From Microbacterium sp. 1.5R (GTDB lineage Bacteria; Actinomycetota; Actinomycetes; Actinomycetales; Microbacteriaceae), in NCBI RefSeq assembly GCF_001889265.1, contig NZ_CP018151.1:124001-188000 (forward strand): DNA of 64,000 nucleotides. The letters run 5' to 3'. The notes beneath the pieces are model-generated. The model was given only the letters and a program-made list of their open reading frames with translations, was not told the origin of the DNA and ran no database searches. Both the position numbers and the translations under genes were made by a program. Below are positions 52,645 to 61,123 of the stretch, in pieces (position 1 is the stretch's first letter; the number at the start of each line of letters is the position of its first letter).

Positions 52645-53106
52645 ATGACCATCGCGACCACCACCCACCTGAACTTCCGCGGCACCGCGCACCAGGCGCT
52701 CGACTTCTACCAGTCCGTCTTCGGCGGCGAGGTCACGCGGGCGACCTATGCGGATTTCGGCATGCCGGCGGGAGTTCCCGGTGCCGACAAGATCGTGTTC
52801 GGTCAGGTCGAGAACGCCGACGGCTTCCGGCTGATGGCATACGACATCCCCGGCGCCGACGACGCTGACGCCACCGCGGGAACCACCTCGAGGCAGAACG
52901 GGACGACCGTCACCGACCGCACGTTCTTCCAGTCGCTGCGCGCCGATTCGCTCGACGAGCTCACCGGGTACTGGGACGCCCTCGCGGACGGCGCCTCGAT
53001 CGTCGAGCCGCTGGCCGCATCGGCGTGGTCACCCGGATTCGGCATGCTGACCGACCGATTCGGCGTCACCTGGGTGCTCGACGTGCGCGCCGCCTACGCG
53101 GGCTGA
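52645..53106 (+). CDS. VOC family protein (PhnB-like)
   Basis: A 153-residue glyoxalase-fold protein of the PhnB/3-demethylubiquinone-type group, with LNFRGTAHQALDFYQSVFGG at the start and FGMLTDRFGVTWVLDV at the end. CGAGGAGATCCC precedes the ATG. Function within the fold is not predictable. It is divergent from the WYL regulator. Confidence 0.87.
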   Translation: MTIATTTHLNFRGTAHQALDFYQSVFGGEVTRATYADFGMPAGVPGADKIVFGQVENADGFRLMAYDIPGADDADATAGTTSRQNGTTVTDRTFFQSLRADSLDELTGYWDALADGASIVEPLAASAWSPGFGMLTDRFGVTWVLDVRAAYAG

Positions 53107-53212
53107 GGCGGTCGCCGTTCATGACTCAGGAAGATTCGCGCTCGATCGGGCCGGAACCAGCGGTCTCGGCGCGATCGGCCGCGTTCTTCCGGAGTTGCGG
53201 ACCGCGACGCGC
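53107..53212. repeat. Decayed palindromic element, ACAACTCCGGA family
   Basis: ACTCaGGAAGAttCGCG near 53125 and its partner CGCGttCTTCCgGAGT near 53181-53196 form an imperfect stem that shares ACTCCGGAAGA with the element at 60185. It lies between the convergent VOC and kinase genes. Confidence 0.55.
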
Positions 53213-54706
53213 CTAGCCCTTGTCCGGCTTGCCCTTGTCGCCCTTGCCGGAGTTCCCGTTGTTCCCGGAGTTCCCGGAGTTCCCGGAGTTCCCGGAGTTG
53301 CCGGAGTTGCCCGAGTTCCCGGAGTTCCCGTTGTTGCTCGGGTCCACGGGCTCTGTGACCACCTCGACGGGCGCTGCGGGGGTGTCGATGGGGGAGGTCT
53401 CCGCCGGGGTCGACGCCGTGCGGGCGACGACGCCTGAGGCGGTGCGTCCCAACTCGGATGCCGGTGGCGCGCTGAACGCCGCGATGCCGGTGACGATCGC
53501 ACCGGCGGCAAGAAGCCCCGCGGCGCCGGCGATCACGCGGGCGCGGGTGCGTGTGCCGGGGCGGGTGCGGTCACGGGTCCGCAAGCGGGGTGCGGGATCC
53601 GTGACCTCGGTCGCAGGGATCACAGCGGTCGCTCCGGTCGGCGCGGAACCAGCGTCGAGGGCCGACGACTCCGCGTCGACGCTCGCGGATGAGGCGGCGG
53701 ATGCGGGACGCGGCTGAATTCCCGCGCCCGCGTCTGGCGCGGCGGCGACGGCATCCGATTCCGCGCCCGCCACCCCCGGTGTCGCGTCGACCGCCGGCTC
53801 CGTGCCGGCCGATGCGACGATGGCCGCAGCCGCCGCGGCGACGGCGGTGCCGTTGCTGTTCGCGGCGTAGTCGCGCAGCAGAGCCCGGGCGGCGCGCGCC
53901 ACCTCGACGGCGGTCGGGCGTTCCTCGGGCTCGAGCCGTGTCATGCGGGTGAGGAGGTCGCGCCACTCGTCGGGAACCGTGTCGGAGATGGTCGGCGGGT
54001 TGAGCAGGCGAGCGACCGCCGCCGCGCGCCCGGAAGCGAGGGAGGGGTAGCCGGGGTATCCGCTGAGCGCCTCGAGAGCGACGAGTCCGAGCGAGAAGAT
54101 GTCGACCGGGGTTCCGGGGTCGGCGTCGCGCAGCTGCTCCGGCGCCATATACGTGAGTGTGCCGAGCACGATCCCCGGCGTCGTGAGGCGGGTGTCCTCG
54201 ATGGAGCAGGCGATGCCGAAGTCCGCAAGTTTCGCCGCGACCGGGCGGCCTGAGCGGGCGTGCGCGAGCAGCACGTTCGACGGTTTGATGTCGCGATGCA
54301 CGATGCCAGCCGCGTGCACGGCGGTGAGTCCCTCGGCGAGATCGCGGACGATGCGGGCCACGTCGCGCGGCGTCATCGGGCTTTCGGCCATGCGCGCGCC
54401 GAGGGTGGGCCCGTCGACGAACTCCATCACCAGGTACTGCGGACGACCGGGCACGAGCTGCGCGTCGTACAGCGTCACGAGCGACGGGTGGCTCAGCGAG
54501 GCGAGCAGCGCCTTCTCGGTATGCGCGCGCTCGATCGAGGCGACCGGACCGTCGCTCTCGTGGATCATCTTGATCGCGACGATGCGTCCGAGGTGGGTGT
54601 CCTCGGCGCGGTACACGGTCGCCATGCCGCCTCGTCCGACGCGGTCGTGCAGTACGTACCGTCCGTCGAGCAGTGCCGCCGTCGGCGACATCACTTCCAG
54701 CGTCAT
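53213..54706 (-). CDS. PknB-like Ser/Thr protein kinase with NSG-repeat tail
   Basis: A 497-residue membrane kinase. The catalytic domain (about 15-270) has GRGGMATVYRAED, VAIKMIH (Lys), HRDIKPSNVLLA, ADFGIAC and MAPEQLR. An Ala/Pro-rich juxtamembrane region follows, then one membrane helix (about 393-418). The extracytoplasmic tail has no PASTA domain but about ten Asn-Ser-Gly units and KGDKGKPDKG. The tail is encoded by near-perfect 9-bp repeats. ATG 54706 is six bases after AAGGAG. It probably senses an envelope signal. Confidence 0.92.
   Translation of the reverse strand: MTLEVMSPTAALLDGRYVLHDRVGRGGMATVYRAEDTHLGRIVAIKMIHESDGPVASIERAHTEKALLASLSHPSLVTLYDAQLVPGRPQYLVMEFVDGPTLGARMAESPMTPRDVARIVRDLAEGLTAVHAAGIVHRDIKPSNVLLAHARSGRPVAAKLADFGIACSIEDTRLTTPGIVLGTLTYMAPEQLRDADPGTPVDIFSLGLVALEALSGYPGYPSLASGRAAAVARLLNPPTISDTVPDEWRDLLTRMTRLEPEERPTAVEVARAARALLRDYAANSNGTAVAAAAAAIVASAGTEPAVDATPGVAGAESDAVAAAPDAGAGIQPRPASAASSASVDAESSALDAGSAPTGATAVIPATEVTDPAPRLRTRDRTRPGTRTRARVIAGAAGLLAAGAIVTGIAAFSAPPASELGRTASGVVARTASTPAETSPIDTPAAPVEVVTEPVDPSNNGNSGNSGNSGNSGNSGNSGNSGNNGNSGKGDKGKPDKG
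53245..53340 (-). repeat. 9-bp tandem repeats encoding Asn-Ser-Gly
   Basis: About ten near-identical 9-bp units (GTTCCCGGA on the plus strand) encode NSG or NNG at the kinase C-terminus. Copy changes keep the frame, so tail length can vary without loss of the kinase. Confidence 0.88.
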
Positions 54707-54923
54707 CACTTGCTCCTTGCAGATGCACCCGGGTCATGCATCGTTCGACATAACCACGGCTGACGGGAGTGCGTCATCGGGGTTGACGTATGGACGAAGA
54801 AGTGGATGCGGTCGATGATTCGCGTGCTCTCGCGCCGGGCGAGCGCGTGCGCGGAGGCTGTCAAGGCCCTCCTCGAGCGTCGGCGGCCTCGGGTAGAAAA
54901 GAGTCAGATCGAAAGGATGTGGC

Positions 54924-55151
54924 ATGGCCGCAGGTGACATCGAGACGTTCCAGCGAGACGGGATCTGGTTCAACCGCATCGAGGGCGAATCCCGCACTCT
55001 GGGGTCCAGCTTCGAGACCGAGGCCGAGGCGGTTCGAGTTGGTCGGGGTGCCGCGACGGCACGTCAGGTCAAGCACACCGTGCGTGTTGAAGAGGGGCCT
55101 TCGGGCACGGGCAACCTCTACGACTGGCACCCGCGCGATCTCATGAACTGA
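54924..55151 (+). CDS. DUF2188 domain protein
   Basis: A 75-residue protein with the DUF2188 pattern: a strand RDGIWFNRIEGESR, the ETEAEAVRVGRGAA helix and a final strand HTVRVEEG. AAAGGA precedes the ATG. Function unknown. It is followed after 6 bp by the BKACE gene. Confidence 0.75.
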   Translation: MAAGDIETFQRDGIWFNRIEGESRTLGSSFETEAEAVRVGRGAATARQVKHTVRVEEGPSGTGNLYDWHPRDLMN

Positions 55152-55157
55152 GGGCCG

Positions 55158-55904
55158 GTGACCGGCAACGACAGACACGGGCGGATGCTGTTGCAGGCGT
55201 GCCTCAACGGTGCGCGACCCGCAGCGCAGCATCCTGCCCTCACCGCCGACACGACCCTCGCCGGCGCCGACGCCGCGCGTGCCGTCGCGGCGGGTGCCCG
55301 CGAGATCCACGTGCACCCGAAGGATGCCGCGGGCGACGACAGTCTGCGTGCCGCCGATGTCGACCGGTGGGTGAGAGCACTGCGCTCGGCGTGCCCTGGC
55401 GTGCAGGTCGGGGTGACGACCGGTGCATGGATCGAGCCCGATGTCGGGGAGCGCCTCGCGGCGATCCGCGAATGGAGCGTCGTGCCCGACTTCGCTTCGG
55501 TGAACTGGCACGAAGCCGGTGCTGACGAGGTCGCGGCGCTGCTCGTGAGCCGCGGTATCCGCGTGGAGGCGGGCATCTGGGATGCCACCGGACTCGACGC
55601 CTGGCAGCGCTCGCCCGTTCACGACGACACGCTGCGGGTGCTGGTCGAGCTGCCTGACGAGGCGGCGGATGTCGTGCGGCGGCACGCCGAGGGGCTGATC
55701 GCGCACGTGCGCCTCGACGACCCGGAGATTCCGATCCTGCTGCACGGCGAGCAGCGGTCCGCCTGGCCGGCGTTCACCCTGGCGGTCGAGCTGGGCCTCG
55801 ATTCGCGCATCGGCCTCGAAGACACCCTGCAGCTGCCCGATGGACGGACGGCACCCGACAACGCGGCCCTGGTGCGAGCGGCTGTGGCTTTCATCAACGC
55901 CTGA
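55158..55904 (+). CDS. 3-keto-5-aminohexanoate cleavage (BKACE) family protein
   Basis: A 248-residue TIM-barrel protein of the short BKACE type. Zinc ligands are probably in EIHVHPKD (HxH, about 47-54). FASVNWHEAG and ILLHGEQ are the later motifs. Family members condense or cleave beta-keto acids with acetyl-CoA. The GTG start follows the DUF2188 stop by 6 bp. Substrate is unknown, since lysine-fermentation partners are absent nearby. Confidence 0.83.
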   Translation: MTGNDRHGRMLLQACLNGARPAAQHPALTADTTLAGADAARAVAAGAREIHVHPKDAAGDDSLRAADVDRWVRALRSACPGVQVGVTTGAWIEPDVGERLAAIREWSVVPDFASVNWHEAGADEVAALLVSRGIRVEAGIWDATGLDAWQRSPVHDDTLRVLVELPDEAADVVRRHAEGLIAHVRLDDPEIPILLHGEQRSAWPAFTLAVELGLDSRIGLEDTLQLPDGRTAPDNAALVRAAVAFINA

Positions 55905-56018
55905 GTCGGGGTCCGGGGTCGGCTCGCCCTGCAGCCTCATCGTCACCCGCCGTCATGCGACTCGCGACCGATCCGCCGCTTCCTTAGGGTGGAAGCTCCC
56001 GCTGAGAAGGAGTACGCG

Positions 56019-56075
56019 TGTCCGAGATCCAGACCCGCCGCGCCGGTGCCGTTCGATGTCGGCTCGTGGGCTGAG
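56019..56075 (+). CDS. 18-codon leader ORF before the C-S lyase gene
   Basis: GTG start with a strong GAAGGAG five bases upstream encodes MSEIQTRRAGAVRCRLVG. It ends 11 bp before the MalY/PatB start, so ribosomes could re-initiate or be stalled. A Cys codon occurs near the end. Cysteine-responsive leader peptides are known in mycobacteria, but this one has a single Cys, so a regulatory role is only suggested. Confidence 0.45.
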
Positions 56076-56086
56076 GGACGTCTGCC

Positions 56087-57271
56087 ATGACCGACCACCG
56101 CGCGCCCGCTGACCCGCACCCGTTCGACTCCCGCACGAGGCTCGACCTCGACCGGCCCGAAAGCCGCAAGTGGAGCCTGCACCCCGGCCACATCGGCGCG
56201 TGGGTGGCGGAGATGGACTTCGGCGTCGCGCCGGTGATCGCCGACGCCATGCACCGGGCGATCGACGAGGAGAACCTCGGATACCTGTCGCCGCCGCTCG
56301 CCGCCCGACTCGGCGACGCGACGTCCGAGTGGATGCGCAGCGAATACGGCTGGGCCGTCGATCCGGAACGCGTGCATCCGGTCTCCGACGTGATGGCGGC
56401 CCTGAGAGTTGCGGTCGAGGAGTATGCCCCCGCCGGATCGCCCGTGATCGTGCCGACTCCCGCATATATGCCGTTCCTGACATACCTGCCGACCGTCGGG
56501 CATCCGGTGATCGAGATCCCCGGCGTCGACATCGACGGACGCTGGCACCACGACCTGCAGCGCATCGACGAGGCGTTCGCCGCCGGTGCCCGTACGCTCG
56601 TGCTCTGCAACCCGCACAACCCCACCGGCACGGTCGTGGACCGCTCCGAGCTCGAGGCGCTCGCGGAGATCGTCGAACGCCACGGCGGACGGGTGTTCGC
56701 GGACGAGATCCATGCGCCGCTGCGCTTCGACGGGAGACCGTTCATCCCCTATGCGTCGGTGTCCGAGGCGACCGCCGCCCACACGGTCACCGGCACCAGC
56801 GCGTCGAAGGCGTGGAACATCCCCGGCCTCAAGACCGCGCAACTGATCACCTCGAACGACGCCGACCAGGAGCTGTACCGCCGCTTCGGGTTCTCGGTGC
56901 AGCACGGTGCAGCGACGCTCGGTGTCGTGGCGTCGACGGCGGCATATTGGGAGGGCAAGCCGTGGCTCGACGGCGTGCTCGGGTATCTCTCGGAGTCGCG
57001 CCGCCTTGTCGGCGACCTCATCACGGAGCACCTGCCCGGCGCGGTGTATCGCGAGCCTGAGGCGACCTACATCGGATGGATCGACACGACGGCGCTCGAG
57101 ATCCCCGGCCCGCCGGCCGCGTACTTCCGCGAGGAGGCCGGCGTCGTGCTGACCGAGGGCGCGCTGCTCGGACGGGGATACGAGAACTTCGTGCGGATCG
57201 TGTTCGCGACGCCTCGCCCGGTCCTGCGAGAGGCCTTCGCGGCGATGGGGGATGCCGTTCGCGCTCGGTGA
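56087..57271 (+). CDS. MalY/PatB family cystathionine beta-lyase/aminotransferase, copy 1
   Basis: A 394-residue PLP enzyme, fold type I. Motifs are WVAEMDFGVAP, TPAYMPFL, CNPHNPTG and the PLP lysine in TSASKAWN. C-terminal Arg-containing NFVRIVFATPRPVL binds the carboxylate. MalY/PatB proteins cleave cystathionine or cysteine S-conjugates to pyruvate, ammonia and a thiol. GAGGGACG precedes the ATG. It is convergent with a paralogue at 57417-58583, with one palindromic element between them. Confidence 0.9.
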   Translation: MTDHRAPADPHPFDSRTRLDLDRPESRKWSLHPGHIGAWVAEMDFGVAPVIADAMHRAIDEENLGYLSPPLAARLGDATSEWMRSEYGWAVDPERVHPVSDVMAALRVAVEEYAPAGSPVIVPTPAYMPFLTYLPTVGHPVIEIPGVDIDGRWHHDLQRIDEAFAAGARTLVLCNPHNPTGTVVDRSELEALAEIVERHGGRVFADEIHAPLRFDGRPFIPYASVSEATAAHTVTGTSASKAWNIPGLKTAQLITSNDADQELYRRFGFSVQHGAATLGVVASTAAYWEGKPWLDGVLGYLSESRRLVGDLITEHLPGAVYREPEATYIGWIDTTALEIPGPPAAYFREEAGVVLTEGALLGRGYENFVRIVFATPRPVLREAFAAMGDAVRAR

Positions 57272-57299
57272 TGCGTCGTTCGTCGCACCGTGAGGGCAG

Positions 57300-57387
57300 G
57301 TGCGGGGTCAGTTCCGCATCTCCTGGCGGGTGCGTGGTCAAAAACGCACCGGAAACGCTGAGTTCCGATGCGTTATTGACCCCGCAC
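57300..57387. repeat. Palindromic element, GTGCGGGGTCA family, single copy
   Basis: GTGCGGGGTCA (57300-57310) and TGACCCCGCAC (57377-57387) flank about 66 bases between the two convergent C-S lyase genes. The same 11-bp arm recurs in the array at 58657-58966 on the other side of the second lyase gene. Confidence 0.85.
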
Positions 57388-57416
57388 GCGCCGGGGGCCG
57401 GCGGGCCGAAGGCGGC

Positions 57417-58583
57417 TCAACCTCGGTCGCGCAGCGCCGAAGCGATCCGTTCGACCGCTTCGACCAGCACCGGACGGGGCATCGCGAAGACGAAGCGCGT
57501 GTACCCGATCGCGGCCACACCGCATGCGGCGCCATCCGTCATCGCGACTCCGGCGTGCTCGCGGAACCACTCGCCGAGATCGCCCGTCAGCCCGGTCTCG
57601 CGGAAGTCGAGCAGGGCGATGTAGCTGCCCTCCGGCACGACCATCCGCACGCCGGGGAGCTTCTCGTCGACGAGCTGCGCCAGCGTCCGCCGGTTGCCGT
57701 CGAGGTAGTCGACCACGTCGTCGAGCCATTCGCGCCCGCCGGTGTAGGCGGCGATGTTCGCGATGACGCCGAGCGTCGATGTGCCGTGTCCGGCCCAGAA
57801 TCCCAGGCTCTCCCAGAGCTCGGCGTCGGCGTCGTTCGAGAGGATGATCTGCGCGCACTTGAGGCCCGCGAGGTTCCACGCCTTCGAGGCGGAGGTCGCG
57901 GTGAGGGTGTGGGCTGCGGCGGCATCCGACACCGAGGCGTAGGGGATGTGACGGGCCGGAGAGTAGACGACGGGCGCGTGGATCTCATCGGCGAACACGC
58001 GTCCGCCGGCATCCGTCACGACCGACGCGATGGCGAGCAGCTCGTCGCGGGTCGCGACTGTGCCGAGCGGATTGTGCGGGTTGCAGAGCACCAGCATCTC
58101 GCCGCCGTCGCGGAAGGCCTGGGCGACGGCATCCAGGTCCATGACCCAGCGTCCGTCGACCTCGATGCTCGGTACCTCGATGACCCGACGGTCGCGCATC
58201 GGCGGCACCAGCAGGAACGGCATGTATGCAGGAGTCGGCACGATCACGGCCGAACCCGGACTGGTGAAGTGCTCGATCGCCAGCTCGAACGCGGCGATCA
58301 CATCGGGCACGTGGTGCACGCGCTCGGCGGGGATCTCCCACCCGTACGAGTCGGAGTACCAGCGCGCCGTGGCCGCCGAGAGGTCCTTCGCGAGCTTCTC
58401 GGGCAGGTACCCGGTCACGCCGAGGTCGAGGGCATCCTTCACCGCGCTGGTGATAGCGGGGGCGAGGCCGAAGTCCATCTCGGCGACGAACGCGCCGATC
58501 GTGTCGGGGAAGGCCGTCCATTTGACGCTGCCCGCAGCGCGCAGGTCGTCTTGCGTGATCTGGTCGAACGCGGGGGAAGTCAT
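57417..58583 (-). CDS. MalY/PatB family cystathionine beta-lyase/aminotransferase, copy 2
   Basis: A 388-residue PLP enzyme, paralogous to the gene at 56087. It shares VAEMDFGLAP, VIVPTPAYMPFL, LCNPHNPLG, VFADEIHAPVVY and the PLP lysine in TSASKAWN, with clear divergence elsewhere, so the pair is an old duplication or separate acquisition. It is flanked on both sides by GTGCGGGGTCA repeats. Its promoter must lie in or next to the 71-bp array. Confidence 0.9.
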   Translation of the reverse strand: MTSPAFDQITQDDLRAAGSVKWTAFPDTIGAFVAEMDFGLAPAITSAVKDALDLGVTGYLPEKLAKDLSAATARWYSDSYGWEIPAERVHHVPDVIAAFELAIEHFTSPGSAVIVPTPAYMPFLLVPPMRDRRVIEVPSIEVDGRWVMDLDAVAQAFRDGGEMLVLCNPHNPLGTVATRDELLAIASVVTDAGGRVFADEIHAPVVYSPARHIPYASVSDAAAAHTLTATSASKAWNLAGLKCAQIILSNDADAELWESLGFWAGHGTSTLGVIANIAAYTGGREWLDDVVDYLDGNRRTLAQLVDEKLPGVRMVVPEGSYIALLDFRETGLTGDLGEWFREHAGVAMTDGAACGVAAIGYTRFVFAMPRPVLVEAVERIASALRDRG

Positions 58584-58656
58584 GTCTCAATCCTTCCACC
58601 CGTCGGCGACACCGGGCTCGCGCGCGGCTCCGGATGCTGGGAGCGGGCACCGTCCC

Positions 58657-58966
58657 GTGTGCGCAACTGACCCCGCACGGAGTCGAGCCGCGTGCGGGGT
58701 CACTTCGGCATCCGAAATCGCCGTTTCGGGTGCGCAACTGACCCCGCACGGAGTCGAGCCACGTGCGGGGTCACTTCGGCATCCGAAATCGCCGTTTCGG
58801 GTGCGCAACTGGCCCCGCATGGAGTCGTGCCGCGTGCGGGGTCACTTCGGCATCCGAAATCGCCGTTTCGGGTGCGCAACTGGCCCCGCATGGAGTCGTG
58901 CCGCGTGCGGGGTCACTTCGGCATCCGAAATCGCTGTTTCGGGTGCGCAACTGGCCCCGCACGACC
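58657..58966. repeat. Tandem array of a 71-bp unit, about 4.3 copies
   Basis: GTGCGCAACTG recurs at 58659, 58730, 58801, 58872 and 58943, a strict 71-bp period. Each unit has inverted arms GTGCGGGGTCA and TG(A/G)CCCCGCA, and an inner hairpin CCGAAATCGCCGTTTCGG. Copies differ at only a few bases (GAGCC versus GTGCC, CACGG versus CATGG). It fills much of the gap between the divergent lyase and 6-phosphogluconate dehydrogenase genes. Because 71 is not a multiple of three, open frames across it are accidental. Confidence 0.95.
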
Positions 58967-59079
58967 CCGCGCACCCCCCGCACGACCCCACGCCACCCCG
59001 CAACACCATTGAGCGTCATCAGTACCCGTGCCAGGATTGCCCCGACTCGGCCCACCGGGGCTGAGACGAAGGGATTCTC

Positions 59080-60141
59080 ATGCAGCTGGCGATGATCGGA
59101 CTCGGCCGGATGGGCGCCAACATCGTGCGCCGCCTCATGCGGGCGGGGCACGAATGCGTGGTCTATGACGTCAACACGGATGCCGTGCAGGCGCTGGTCG
59201 CCGAGGGAGCCACCGGCGCCGACAGCATGGCCGACCTGGTGTCGAAGCTCGAGGCGCCGCGGGCCGTGTGGATGATGGTGCCCGCATCGCTCACGGGCAT
59301 GGTGGCCGATCAGGCGGCGGAGGTGCTCGATGAGGGCGACATCCTGATCGACGGCGGCAACTCGAACTACCGCGACGACGTCCGCCGGGCGAAGGCTTTC
59401 CGCGAGCGCGGCATCCACTATGTCGATGTCGGCACGAGCGGTGGGGTGTTCGGACTCGACCGCGGATACTGCCTGATGGTCGGCGGACCCGATGAGGCCG
59501 TGCAGCGCATCGAGCCGGTGCTGCGCACGATCGCTCCGGGTGTCGGCGAGATCGAGCGCACGCCGGGCCGCACCGGAGACCTCACCCCCGAGGAGCAGGG
59601 CTACCTGCACTGCGGACCGTCGGGTGCGGGGCACTTCGTGAAGATGGTGCACAACGGCATCGAATACGGCATCATGGCGTCGATCGCCGAGGGGCTGAAC
59701 CTGCTGCACAACGCGGATGCCGGGGTGCGCGAGGCCGAGCACTCGGCGGAGATCGCTCCGCTGGAAGAGCCGGAGTTCTACCAGTTCCCGATCGACACGT
59801 CGAAGGTCGCCGAGCTGTGGCGCCGGGGGTCGGTGATCTCGTCGTGGCTGCTCGATCTGACCGCTGCCGCGCTCGCCGAGAATCCGCACCTCGACGGTCT
59901 GGCCGGCCGGGTCTCCGATTCGGGCGAGGGCCGCTGGACGGTCAAGGCCGCCGTCGATGTCGGCGTGCCCGTGCCGGTGCTCGCGGCGTCGCTGTTCGAG
60001 CGCTTCGCCTCACGCGATGAAGACAAGTTCGCCAACCAGGTGCTGTCGGCGATGCGTCTGCAGTTCGGCGGGCACCAGGAACTGCCGGCCGGAGACGTGC
60101 TCGAGGCTGGATCGCGCAAGGCGGATTCCGACAGTGCCTGA
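59080..60141 (+). CDS. gnd: 6-phosphogluconate dehydrogenase, decarboxylating (short NAD-type)
   Basis: A 353-residue enzyme that oxidises 6-phosphogluconate to ribulose 5-phosphate in the pentose phosphate pathway. It has GLGRMGANIVRRL (NAD binding), DGGNSNYRDD, DVGTSGGVFG, GPSGAGHFVKMVHNGIEYG (substrate and catalytic Lys). The length matches the short, dimeric GndA/YqeC type rather than the 470-residue type. ACGAAGG precedes the ATG. It is a single gene beside the 71-bp array. Confidence 0.93.
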   Translation: MQLAMIGLGRMGANIVRRLMRAGHECVVYDVNTDAVQALVAEGATGADSMADLVSKLEAPRAVWMMVPASLTGMVADQAAEVLDEGDILIDGGNSNYRDDVRRAKAFRERGIHYVDVGTSGGVFGLDRGYCLMVGGPDEAVQRIEPVLRTIAPGVGEIERTPGRTGDLTPEEQGYLHCGPSGAGHFVKMVHNGIEYGIMASIAEGLNLLHNADAGVREAEHSAEIAPLEEPEFYQFPIDTSKVAELWRRGSVISSWLLDLTAAALAENPHLDGLAGRVSDSGEGRWTVKAAVDVGVPVPVLAASLFERFASRDEDKFANQVLSAMRLQFGGHQELPAGDVLEAGSRKADSDSA

Positions 60142-60184
60142 TCGCGTTCTCGCGGATCATCGAGCGGGGCCGACGCAGGTTCAC

Positions 60185-60282
60185 GTTCACAACTCCGGAA
60201 GAAGCGGGTGCGTCCGCCGACTCGGCCCCGGAATCCCGGGGAACCGATGCGTCGGCCCGCTCGCTCCTCCGGAGTTGTGAAC
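60185..60282. repeat. Palindromic element, ACAACTCCGGA family, copy 2
   Basis: Perfect 15-bp arms GTTCACAACTCCGGA (60185-60199) and their complement (60268-60282). Loop of 68 bases includes CCCCGGAATCCCGGGG as an inner hairpin. Located after gnd. Confidence 0.88.
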
Positions 60283-60338
60283 CGGCGGAACCGCCGCATC
60301 CGCCAGAGACGAAGCCCTCGACCCCAGAAAGGCATCCG

Positions 60339-60809
60339 ATGACCGCCGCCACACGTCGAGCCACCCCGCACGACGCCGCCCGTCTCGCCGAACTCCTGCA
60401 CGCCTTCAACACGGAGTTCGACACCGAGACTCCGGGGGTCGAGGTGCTCGCCGAGCGGTTGCGCACGCTGCTGGGCGGAACCTCCACTTTCGCAGTGCTC
60501 GGCGGTGATCCTGCGGTCGGTCTCGCGCTCGTGACCCTGCGTCCGAATGTGTGGTCGGAGGGGCCGGTCGCGCTGCTCGATGAGATGTACGTCGAGCCCG
60601 CGCGCCGCGGTGGTGGTGTCGGCGGCGCGGTCCTCCGGCACATGGTCGAGATCTGCCGGGAACTCGGCGTCGCGGCGATCGAGATCAACGTCGATGAATC
60701 GGATGCCGCGGCGATGCGCTTCTACGAACGGCACGGATTCAATGGCGTCGACCCCGATTCCGGCGAGCGGGCGCTCTACTTCTATCGGTCGCTGGAAGTC
60801 GGGGACTAG
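60339..60809 (+). CDS. GNAT family N-acetyltransferase
   Basis: A 156-residue acetyltransferase with DEMYVEPARRGGGVGGAVLRHMV, the acetyl-CoA binding motif A, and MRFYERHGF near the C-terminus. Probably acts on a small amine or protein N-terminus. AGAAAGG lies before the ATG. Confidence 0.88.
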   Translation: MTAATRRATPHDAARLAELLHAFNTEFDTETPGVEVLAERLRTLLGGTSTFAVLGGDPAVGLALVTLRPNVWSEGPVALLDEMYVEPARRGGGVGGAVLRHMVEICRELGVAAIEINVDESDAAAMRFYERHGFNGVDPDSGERALYFYRSLEVGD

Positions 60810-60844
60810 CTGCCGGGACTAGAGGCGCCGCGCACCCCGGTGAC

Positions 60845-60850
60845 TATCCT
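60845..60850 (+). promoter_or_regulatory. -10 hexamer TATCCT of a leaderless promoter
   Basis: TATCCT ends exactly 6 bp before the ATG at 60857, identical to the hexamer at 40701. Confidence 0.55.
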
Positions 60851-60856
60851 GACGCC

Positions 60857-61021
60857 ATGGATCCTTTCCTCACCATCGTCCTCTTCTACGTCGCCGGGTT
60901 CCTGATCGGCATCCTGATCCTGTGGCTCGTGATCTACACGGCCGTGCGGTCGGCCTTGACGTCTCATCGTCAGGCGCTGGCGGAAGAGGGACGACCGGCG
61001 CAGCGCTACTCCGGGCGCTGA
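60857..61021 (+). CDS. 54-residue single-TM protein
   Basis: A small membrane protein: one hydrophobic helix (about residues 4-28, FLTIVLFYVAGFLIGILILW) then a basic and polar tail (AEEGRPAQRYSGR). The ATG sits 6 bp after TATCCT, supporting a real leaderless gene. It is not recognised. Confidence 0.65.
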   Translation: MDPFLTIVLFYVAGFLIGILILWLVIYTAVRSALTSHRQALAEEGRPAQRYSGR

Positions 61022-61024
61022 GGA

Positions 61025-61120
61025 ATGGTCTCTGTCATGACCCTCTCGGGGTCGGACGCGGCAGGGCTCGACCGCGAGATCCTCGAGGCCTGGGCTGAGG
61101 CCTTCGGCCCGGTGGACTAG
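61025..61120 (+). CDS. Possible 31-residue ORF
   Basis: ATG at 61025 (or 61037) to TAG at 61118. It starts 3 bp after the previous stop with GAGG close by. The translation (ending ILEAWAEAFGPVD) is helical and acidic with good codon use, but it is too short to be sure. It could be a coupled small protein or chance. Confidence 0.3.
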   Translation: MVSVMTLSGSDAAGLDREILEAWAEAFGPVD

Positions 61121-61123
61121 CGC

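Noticed and set aside
58657..58966. CRISPR array or repeat-encoded protein
   Set aside because: The 71-bp units are nearly identical throughout, with no variable spacers. The period is not a multiple of three, so frames across it shift.
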